Source of the DNA: Bacteroidota bacterium
GTDB taxonomy: Bacteria > Bacteroidota > Bacteroidia > Bacteroidales > JACABE01
Reading direction: 5' to 3'
Length of the DNA: 64,000 nucleotides
Assembly (NCBI GenBank): GCA_026391675.1
Contig: JAPLDQ010000043.1
Location: forward strand, 28,577 to 92,576
Shown here piece after piece: positions 18,390 through 30,300 of the stretch; the first letter of the stretch is position 1, and every line of letters begins with the position of its first letter. A program made the translations under genes and the position numbers. The notes under the pieces were generated by a model, which was given only the letters and a program-made list of their open reading frames with translations, made no database searches and was not told the origin of the DNA.

Positions 18390-21300
18390 ATGAGAAAATT
18401 ATTCTTATTGCTTGTTGCAGTTATCTTTTCAGTATACCTGCCAGCTCAGACTATTGTTGCTTTTCATGAAGACTTCGAACTTCCGTCTTCAGGGGATAGT
18501 GTTACAAGTTCTACCGACCCGATAGGTGGGATTCAGTGGACACAAACAACAACTTTAAAGAATTCAGGTACTTATTCGGACTCCATTAAGGTGCAGACAG
18601 GAACTACTGTTTATTTAACAACAAATAGTTTCAGCACAATTGGTAAAACAAAAGTATACCTTCAATTTGCACAGATTTGTAAATTATTATTTAATGATGG
18701 CGGGTCTGTAGATGTTTCAATTGATGGTGGAACAACATGGGTTGGATTAACACCAACTGAATATCGTGGTACAGGAACTTTAATTTCAGGAGGAGGCATT
18801 TATAAGTTTTCTGAAAGTGCTTATAATGATTGGTTGTCTGGTGATACTTTAACGAAGCCAACCAATGCTTGGTGGAAAAACGAATTATTTGAAATTTCAA
18901 CTATAGCAGCCAATCAGGCAAATGTAAAGGTGCGTTTTAAATTTTATGGAAGTGGTGCAGCAGGAAGTACTGGCAGATATGGCTGGTTGATTGATGATAT
19001 TAAAGTAACTGCTGCTAATAATGAGATTTTCGCTCCAAAAATTACATTTGTTCCACCAATACATAAAGATTCAGTATATATTACCGGTCCGATAAGTATT
19101 AGTGCATGGGTTAAAGACTCTTCTGCAATTGCAAGCGTAAATTTAATTTATACTGTAAATGGGGGTAGTCCAATTACATTGGCCATGACTAATGTGAGTG
19201 ACTCCCTTTACAGAGCTGATTTAGGTTCATTCCCATATAGTACGGTTATCTGTTACAGTGTTCAGGCAGCTGATATTTATAATAATGTGGGAACTTTACC
19301 AGTTGCTGCATGCCAGCAGTTTGTAATAACTCAAGGCAATCCTAATATTCTGGTTGGTACCGGAACTTTAAGCGGAGCAACCACACCGATATACACTACA
19401 ACAACAACCGGGCCATATTATAGCTATTATGCTACTATATTAACAAAATCACAAATAGCTTCAGGTGGTACTATTGAATCTATCGCATTTAATAAAATGG
19501 ATGCAAACGGTTATAGTTTAAATAACGGAGTAATGCGGGTTTATGCAAAAACTGTGGCAGATTCAATTGCACCTTCTACATGGACTGCTTATGCTGCTGC
19601 TAGAACATCCGCAACAAAAATATATGAAAGTACAACACAAAATTTAAATGTAACTGCAGGCTGGCAGACCTTTACATGCAACACCGGCTTACCATTTCAA
19701 TATTCGGGTAGTGACCATCTTTTATTATTTGTAGAGTTTTATCATCCGGGTGCTTTAACCGGTGTGGCTAATTTTCAATATGCTACTGTTGCCAATCAGG
19801 CCAGTTCATTTTATGGAGCTGCTGCTGTTCCTACAACAACAACTTTAAGTAACAAAGCCAACATAAAAATAAACTTTGAAACCAGTACACAGGCTATTGA
19901 TACTAAAGTTGCATCATTTACCAATCCGGGTGGAGGTACTACTGTAATAGCAAACACAAGCATTCCTGTATCTGTAAAGATAAAGAATTTAGGTACAACA
20001 GCCATTACTTCAGCCAATGTGGGCTGGGCAGTGGATGGAGTATATCAGACTTCTGTTCCATGGAGCGTTACAACAGGATTATTACAGGGTTATACATCTT
20101 CATCAAGTTTAACTTTAGGTAACTTTAATTTCCCATTGGGACCTCATACTATCAAAGCCTGGACTAATATGCCAAATAACCTGGTTGACCAGAATACTGC
20201 CAATGACACGCTGACTATCAATATTTACAGTTGTCAAAATCTGAATGGAATTGTTACTGTTGGGGATGTTACATCAACTTACCCGACGTTTAATGATTTA
20301 TTCACAGCATTGGGTAATTGTGGTATTAATGGACCTTTAACTGTTAAGGTTAAAACAGGTACTTATAACCAACAGTTGACCATACCTTATATTAGCAATG
20401 TATCAGCAACCAATACCATAACCTTCCAATCGGAATCGGGCAATCAGGCAGATGTTATTTTTAACTATACTGCTACCGGAACTGCTGATAACTGGGTGTT
20501 AAAATTTGATGGTTCACAATATATCAAAGTCAAGAATATGACTTTTAAAACTACCGGTGCAACCTATGGATATATTGCAGTATTTGCAAATGCTGCCAGC
20601 TATAATACCATTGAAGGATGCAGATTGGAAATGCCTACAACAACAACTACTACTGTTGCAGGTGTTTATAATGCAAGTACATATAATGAAAATTATAATA
20701 CAATTAAAAATAATACAATTGTTAATGGATATTATGGTATTTATTTTTACGGAACTTCTTCTACAGTTAAAGAAATTGGTAATGTCTTTAATGGAAATAC
20801 AATAACTGGTTTTTATTATTATGGTATTGATTCCTATTATCAGGATAGTATTACAATGATAGGTAATACTATTACTAACGGATCTAATGCATCTTATGCA
20901 TATGGTATATATTCTTACTATGGAAGTAATTTAACTTATCTGAAAAATAAGATTGCTTTAAATGCAACTTATAATTATTGCATGTATTTGTATTATAGCA
21001 ACAATGTTGCTGGTACCGGATTAGTTGCTAATAACATGATTAGTCAGGCCACAGGAACTTCAACCACTTATGGTATGTATTGTTATTCAAGTAATAACCT
21101 GAATATTTACAATAACTCTGTTAATGTTACAGGTGCCTATACATCTAATTATGCATTTTATATATATGCTGGTTCAAACAATAATATTGTAAATAACATA
21201 TTCAGCAATACCGGAGGTGGTTATGCTTATTATGGTTCTTCCACAACGGGAATTAATATAAGTAATTATAATTGTTTGTATAAAACAGGAACAAATCTGG

Positions 21301-24300
21301 CATACTGGGGCGGTGCCATGACTACATTAGCTGCATTGCAGACAGCCAGTGGTAAAGATCAAAATTCTATAAGTATTAATCCACAATTTATAGCCTGGAA
21401 TAATTTACATATTAATAATAGTTATTTATTCAATTTAGCTGCAAAGGGAACTTCTTTACCTCAGGTTACAGATGATTTTGATGGCGAAACAAGATCTGCA
21501 ATTCCTTTTATTGGTGCTGATGAATTTCCTTTTCCTCAGAACGATGCAGGAATCGTTGCTATAACTCAGCCTCCAACAATGCTTCCTACTTTAACTCAGG
21601 ACATAAAAGTAACGATACAGAATATCGGACAATCACCTTTAACTTCAGTAACATTAAAATGTCTCGTTAATGGTTTGTTATTGCCTGGTGCTACCTATTC
21701 AAATACTACCGGTTTAGCGCAATTCGGAGTAGATTCATTGGTAGTAGCAACAGCATATACCTTCCCTGCAGGATATTCACAAATTAAGGTATATACAGAG
21801 TCACCAAATAATGTGCCTGATACCTACAATGCCAATGATACCTTATATAAATCAGTTTATGCCTGTACAGGAACTTTATCAGGTAATTATACAATTGGTG
21901 GCACAGGAGCTAATTATCCAAGTGTTGATGCAGCAATTGTTTCATTGCAATGTGGAATTTCAGGTCCTGTTGTATTTAATATAAATCCCGGTACCTATAC
22001 AGGAAGTTATGTTTTACCAAATGTAACTGGTGCAACTGCTTCAAACACTATTACGTTTAAATCTGCAAATAACGACAGTACTGGTGTAATACTTCAGTAT
22101 AATGCTGCCGGCACAGCTGACAATTTTATATTGAATTTTAATAACGTAAGTAATTATATATTTAAAGGTATCTATCTTAAAGCACTTAATACAACCAATG
22201 CGAATGTGATTACGCTGGCTGGTACATTATCTAATATTTCTATCCAGAATAGTATACTTGAGGGGACACAATCAACGAACACTGATGATAATCAGGTGCT
22301 TATCCGTTGCAGTGCTTTAACTCAGATTACTGGTTTTAACCTGCTATCAAACAGGATGAATTATGGCAGAATGGCTATTAATTTCACCTCTACCAATGCT
22401 TCAACTGCTGTTGTTATGAAATACAACTATATGTTTAATCAATCGCAACGTCCGATGAATCTGGCTAAAATCGATGCTTTAGATTTTGGAAACAACAATT
22501 TGTTTAGTGATGCTACTAAAACAAGCAATGGTGGTATTTTTACAAATGCCCTTACCGGAGCCTTTAAATTTTACAATAATACGCTTATCAATTTAGGTGG
22601 TGTCCGTGTTTGGGAAGGCTGGACCTATGGAGGAACTACTGCAGGTTCAGAAGCTTTGGTTTACAATAATTATTTATATGGCGGAAGTGCTACTTTATCC
22701 TATGTTTATGATGGTGGTGGTGCAGTAAACAATATTAAATTCTATCATAATACTTATGTTGGAAATACTACAAATACCGTAATTAATTTTAATAATTATT
22801 ATGGTGCAAATGCAAATATTACATTTAAAAACAATATATTATATTCAAATGGTAAGTTAGTTAATTATACAGCTCAACCAACCGCACCTTTTGTAACTGA
22901 TTACAATGACTATTATTCTACCGGAGCAACCTGGGCAACTTTTTGGGCAACTACTGCTACTAATTTAGCAACTGTGAAAACCGCTTCTGCTCAGGAATCA
23001 CATTCGGTTTCTGTTAATCCTCAATTTGTAAGTGTTGCAGATTATCATATTACAAATTATGCTTTAAAAGGCTTAGCTAATCCTGTTCCTGAAGTTACTA
23101 CAGATATTGACGGACAAGCCAGAAGTCTTACAGCTCCTGATATGGGATGTGATGAATTGATGGTATACAGTAATGATGCAAGTATTGCTTCATTTGGATC
23201 CGGAACTATTTGTCCGGGTAATACTAATATTGTGGTAAAACTTAAAAACTTTGGTTCAAATGCAATTACTACAGTTAATGTTAACTGGAGTATTAACGGT
23301 GTTGTTCAGACTCCTGTTGCTTATACCGGTTCTTTAGTTACTCTGGCTGATTCCAACATATTTTTAGGAACATATAATTTCTTATCAATGACTCCTTATA
23401 ATCTGAAATTCTGGTCTTCATCACCAAATGGAACTAATGACGGTAATACAGCAAACGATACCTTGTCATTTAACAATATGTATACCGGACTGGCAGGTGG
23501 CACATATACTGTTGGAGATGTTACATCTGATTTCTTAGATGTAACGGCTGCAGTTAACTTTATTTCATCAAATGGAATTTGCGGCCCTGTTGTATTTAAT
23601 ATCAAACCAGGTACTTATACCGGAAGATATACTATTCCTTCAATTTTAGGTAGTTCTGCAGTAAATACTGTAACCTTTAAATCATTAAATAATGACAGTA
23701 CTTCGGTTATTTTAACTGCCACAGCTACAGGAACAGCAGATAACTGGATTATTAAATTAAGTGGAGCAAAATATATTACACTTAAGAATCTTAAATTTAC
23801 TCCTTTAAGTACAACTTATGCCAATGCTATTTTAGTCAATAATACTTCGAAATTCAATACTATTGTCGGAAATTATCTGGTTTCAACTGCTGTAGCATCC
23901 GGATTTGATGTATCATTAATCCGTATTGATGATAATAACAGTTCTGATAATGTCATTACAGGAAATCATACAGTTGGTGGTGGTTCAGGAATTTTAATCA
24001 GAGGAAGCAGCACTACTGCCCGGATTGACAGAATTTTAATTTCAAAGAATATCATTGAAGGCTATGCACAATGGGGTATCCGCTCAGAATATGCCAATTC
24101 TCCGGTTATTGATTCAAACGTAATGACTTCAAATGTATCATTAATTGAAAAACATGGTGTATCATTAAGTTATAATTATGATACGATAGTTGTAAGCAGA
24201 AACACAATTTATTTAACAAATTATACCAATTTAAGAGGTATAGATATGGGTAACTGTACATCAACTGCAACAACTAAATCCTTGCTAAAAAATAATTTTA

Positions 24301-27300
24301 TTACATTAAACGGTGCTACTGGTTCAACAAATACTTATGGAATCAGGCTTTATCCTTTAACAACATATTGCAGGGTTCTTAATAATTCAATCAATGTTGT
24401 TGGAACCAATTTAACAGATACAAGAGGGATAAACCCGGCAGGTACAAGTACTAATATAGAGGTGATTAATAATAATGTTGTTTGTAATTATTATCCCAGT
24501 TTTTATGAAAATACAGTAGTGACTTATGCTGATTATAACAATTATTACTCTACTACAAGTATTTATGCATATAATAATGGAACATCAAACTTAACATACG
24601 CTTCACAAGCTTTATTAAATGCTGCTACATTAAAAGATACCAATACTTTATCAATGGATCCTCAGTTTACCAGCTTTACTGATTTGCATACCAATAATAT
24701 CAGTTTATATGCTATGGGAAAACCGTTGGCACAAGTTACCAATGATATTGATAATCAGCCAAGAGCTGCAATCCCTTGTATTGGAGCCGATGAATTTACT
24801 GTATTGCCAAATGATGCTAAATTAAGAGCAGTATATACATTGGGAAGTTTGCCAAAAACAGCAGGTTCACCGCATAATGTTAAAGCTATTGTTAAAAATG
24901 TAGGTTCTACAGTTCTAACGAATGTTGTTGCTACTTTAAATATAAGCGGCAGTAATAGTTTTACCAATACTAAAACTATTGCAAGTATGATTATTGGCAG
25001 ACAGGATACCATCACATTTGATCCTTTTACACCTACTAATTTTGGAACAAATAATGTAACTGTTACTTTAAATACTGATAGTGATACTACCAATAATCAA
25101 TTAAGTTATTACCAAAATGTAACTGACACTGTATTTGGATATGCTGACACTACTAAAGCAGCAACAAACTTTGGTTTTGGAACTGCAGCAGGGAAAATGT
25201 ATGCAAAATATTATGTAAATACTACAAAAATAATGCATTCAATCAGTGCTTTCATAACCAAAGATAATACCATTGGCAAACAGGTTTATGCTGTTGTTTT
25301 AAATTCAAATGGCGTGGCAGTTGACTCTTCAAGTGTTAAAACACTTGCTGCAAGTGATACAAATACTTGGGTTACTTTTAACTTATTAAATCCTCCTGCA
25401 ACTTCAACAGGTAATAATTATTTCTATGCAGGTATTGCACAAATTGCGAATGCATCTGCATTTAACCCGGTTGGAAGTCAAAAGGAAACACCAGCAAGAG
25501 GAAATGCTTACTTTACTTCAGCATTAAACGGAAGTAGCTTAACTGACAGACAGGATATTGGAAGGCTTATGATAAATGTTAATTTCGGAGCTCCTACCAA
25601 TAAGGATGCTGCTATGATAAGCATTAATTCTCCAAACACCAATTGCGGACTTTCTACAGAACAGGTTAATGTTATTATTCAAAATAAAGGACTCGATACT
25701 ATTTATGGCGGACAGAATGTTTTATCCGTAAATTATGGTTTAAGATTTAATGGCAATTTAATAAATGTTGTTTCTCAGGCTGTTACTGATACTATTATTC
25801 CATCTGCAACCAAGAACATAACATTTAATGTACCTTTAAATGTTGTAACTAATATGGTAGACTCTAATTATCATTTGCTTGCCTGGGTTAAATTAACAAA
25901 CGATCCATTTGCATCAAACGATACTCTTTACAAAGATTTTACTGCTAAATATACACCTAATGCCCCTGTTGCGAATAATGTGTCAGTTGCTTATGGTTAT
26001 CCTGCAACATTAACTGCTGTTTCAAATGATACGATAAACTGGTATCACCAGGCTGTCGGCGGAACTAAACTTGCTGCAGGTGCTTCTTATACAACTCCAT
26101 ATTTATATGCTTCAGATACCTTATGGGCAGAAGCGATTACTAAATTTGCCGTTAATGCTCCTGTTGGAACAGGAACCGTTGTGAATACAACCACTTCTTA
26201 TCCTTGTCCTTACGGACAGTTTTATACGGGTTCAAAAGAGCAATATCTGATTACAAAAGCAGAACTGAATGCAATTGGAATTTTTGCTGGTCCTATTTCT
26301 TCAATTGGTTTTGATGTTGTTTCTGTCCCTGGTGCAGCTTTGGTAAATTATACTATTAAAATTGCACATACCAACCTTGCAGCATTGACTACATCATATA
26401 TAACCGGTTTAACACAGGTATACACAATTGCATCTTTAATGCCAACAACCGGTTGGAATGTTTATAACTTTTCTACTCCTTTTGTATGGAATGGTATTGA
26501 TAATATAGTAATAGAAAATTGTTTTGATAATTATGCAGGAGCATCTAATTATACAACCAACGCTGTTGTTAATCAATCTACTACATCATTTGTGTCTGCT
26601 ACTAATTATCGTTCTGATGGAGGTGGTGTTTGCCCTACTGCAACAGCTACTTATACATTCTCTCAAAGACCAAATATGAAAATAGCTTATAATAAGGACG
26701 GTTGTTCAAGTGCAAGGACAAAAGTTGTGGTTACTGTTGCAGCTCCTCCAGCCAACGAAGTGGGAATGGTAGCATTTACCAGTCCAACCGGTCCTGTACC
26801 TTCAAATACAACCACTCCTATTAAAGTGAAGGTTAAAAACACTGGATTATTACCATTAACTTCAGTAAAAGTAAACTATGTTGTTAACAGTGTTTTACAA
26901 CCACAATATTCATGGACAAATACAACAACACCATTACAACATGATTCTATTATGGAGTTAACTATTGGTTCATTTAATTTACCCGGTGGATTAGATACTA
27001 TTATTGCCTGGACTTCGAATCCGAATAATGTTACTGACCCATATCCATTGAATGATACAGCAAAAATATTTTTCTCTACTTGTATGTCAGGTAATTATAC
27101 CATTGGTGTTGGTAAAAACTTCCCAACGTTTACAGCTGCTTTAACTGCTGTAACAATGGCAGGTGTTTGTGGAAATACGGTATTCCTTGCTGATTCAGGT
27201 TTATATGAAGAAAGATTATTCCTGAATCCGATACCTGGTGTTGGTCCGAATGCTAAAGTTACTTTTACTTCAGCTATGGGTGACAGTACAAAGGTTACTT

Positions 27301-30300
27301 TACACTATACACTATCTAGTGCTGCTGCATGGGCAATGAAATTTATAGGTTCAAGCTATATCACATTTACAAAAATGAAATTATCTATTTCTAATAGTAA
27401 TACCTGGGGACGTATTATGGAATTAGCACCCAATGCTAATCATATAGAAATTTCAAACTGTATTATCGAAGGTATGCAGGGAACAACCAATAATTATTCG
27501 CTGATATATATGGGCGGTACAGGCATTAATTATAATACTATCAAGAATAATGTGATGCTGAATGGTTATCAGGTTATTTATAATTATGGCGCAAGCGGTA
27601 ACTTAAATAAAATGAATACTATCAGCAATAATAACCTGATAGATTTTTACTATTATGGTATTTATAATTACTATCAGGATAGTTTAACCTGTATTGGCAA
27701 TACCATCCAGAATATTTCTTCTTCATCTTATGCTTATGCATTTTATTCAGCATACTGCAGTAATTTCAATTATCAGAAAAATAAGATAAATGTTAATGCA
27801 ACCTATAACTATCCGATGTATTTATATTATAGTAATAATACATCCGGTACCGGTTTGGTTGCCAATAACTTTATCAGCCAGTCTGTTGGTACTTCAACTA
27901 CTTATGGTATGTATGTTTACTATAGTAATAATTTGAATATTTATTATAACTCTGTAAATATTACCGGAGCATATACTTCAAATTATGCCTTCTATATTTA
28001 TGCCGGTTCAAACAATAATATTGTAAATAATATCTTTAGCAATACCGGTGGAGGTTATGCTTATTATGCCTCTTCAACAACCGGTGTTAATACAAGTAAT
28101 TATAATGATTTATATGCAACAGGTACTACCTTGGGATACTGGGGTGCTGCATGTACAAACTTAGCTGCATTCCAGACAGCAAGCGGCAGAGAGCAGAATT
28201 CACTATCTGTAAATCCGAATTTCTTCTCACTGACAGATTTGCATATGGTTAACTTCCTGATTGACAAGAAAGGTACTCCAGTTACTGGTGTTACTGATGA
28301 TATTGATGGAGATGTCAGAAATGCTACTTTACCTGATATCGGGGCTGATGAATTTAACTTACCTAACAACGATGCCGGTGCATATGCTTTGATATCACCT
28401 GTAAATCCAGCAACTGCCGGTATTCAGGCTATTAAAGTTTCAATTAAAGATTGGGGTGTTCTTAATTTAACATCTGCAATTATTAACTGGAGTGTAAATG
28501 GAGTTACACAGATTCCTTTTACCTGGACTGGTAATTTGGTTTCCGGAGCGCTTGATTCAGTGGTTGTAGGCAATTATAATCTGGTTGCTGGTCAGACATG
28601 TTTTAAATTCTGGACAACTTTACCTAATGGCGTTGCAGATCAATTAACCATTAATGATACCATAAATACATGTATTACAGTTTGTAACGGTGCATTAAAC
28701 GGTACTTATACTATCGGTGGAGTTTCTGCTAATTATCAGAATTTTAATGGTGCTGTTCAGGCTATGCAAATGTGCGGTATCAGTGGTCCGGTGACATTTA
28801 ATGTAGCTCCGGGTACTTATACAGAACAATTTGCAATTGGTGCAATTACAGGCTCTTCTGCTACGAATACTGTTACATTCAAATCTGCAAATGGTGACAG
28901 TACCAGTGTTGTATTAGGATTTAACTTTACAGTAACCAATAATAACTATGTAGTACAGTTTAATGCAGGTGCCCAGTATATTACTATTAAGGGTATTACC
29001 ATCAGACAAACGAATACATCAAGTGGTAGAGTAATTAATTTTACCGGTTCACCGTCAAATATTACCATTGCTAATAACAGAATCGAAATGCCATTTAACT
29101 CTGCAGGTACTACTGCCGGTATTGTAACGCTAAGTTCTGATTTTGGTAATGATAATAAAATCCTGAATAATAATATATCTACAGGTTATAATGGTATTGT
29201 AGCTCAGGGTTCTGCAACTGTGCCGGCATTGAGGACATTAATAAAAGGTAATATTATTAGCGGTTACTATTATTATGGAATTCAATGTACCTATTTAAAT
29301 TCTCCTGTAATTGATTCTAATACTGTTATTTCAACAGTTAGTGGGTCAGGACAGCGGGTTGGTATTTATATGAGTAGTGTAACGGATTCTATGAAAGTTA
29401 CCAGAAATTCTATCATTTTGTCAAATTCAACGAATACCAATGGAATCCAGTTAGAAACGTTTACAGGTACTGCAACTTCTAAAGGTTTGGTTGCCAATAA
29501 TTTTGTAAGCATATTAAATGGAGCGTCTTATACTTATGCATTAAGATTATATCCGGCAATTAATTATGTGATAATTGCACACAATTCTATATATGTTAAT
29601 GGTACAAGTACAACCGATACCAGAGGTATAAACGTTGTAGCAGGAGGAAATGTTGAAGTATATAATAATAATGTTGTTAGTAAATACTTTCCGACTTTAT
29701 ATGAAGGTAATTTAGCGCCAATATCCGGGTCTAATTACAACAACTTCTATTCTCTTTCAGGTACCTATGCCTACTACAATGGAACTTCTATTTTAACTTA
29801 TCCTACATTGGCTGCTTTAAATGCTGTTATACATATGGATACAAATTCAGTTTCTGTAGATCCTGATTTTTACAGTACAACAAATTTACATGTTTATACA
29901 TCTGCAGTTAATAATCTTGCAAAACCATTATCATATGTTACCAATGATATTGATGGACAACCCAGAAGTGCTACAACCCCTGACATAGGAGCTGATGAAT
30001 ATTCTCCATTACAATTTGATTTGGCTACTACAGTATTTTTAGAACCAGGCTTAGCATATATGCAAGCAGGTGGAAATATTAATGTTAAAGCAATAATCAA
30101 GAATTATGGTGCAGATAGTGTTGCTAACTTTAATGTTGTATGTAAATTTGGTAATGCTGCTCCGGTTAACTTTTTACATACTAATTACTTACTTGCAAAC
30201 AAGCAGGATACCATAACATTTACTAATCTTCCTGTTGTTGCTGGTCCTTCTGTAATTAAGGTATATACTGATTTAACGACAGATTTAAACCATAATAATG

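Noticed and set aside
24755..25093. 112-codon open frame on the minus strand inside the first giant gene
   Set aside because: It is antisense to a continuous, recognisable domain series and resembles no known protein; AT-rich repetitive coding sequence creates such frames.
20600..29700. Repeated words in the giant gene considered as CRISPR or satellite DNA
   Set aside because: The repeats keep the reading frame, vary mainly at third positions and encode beta-helix turns; there are no uniform direct repeats with unique spacers.
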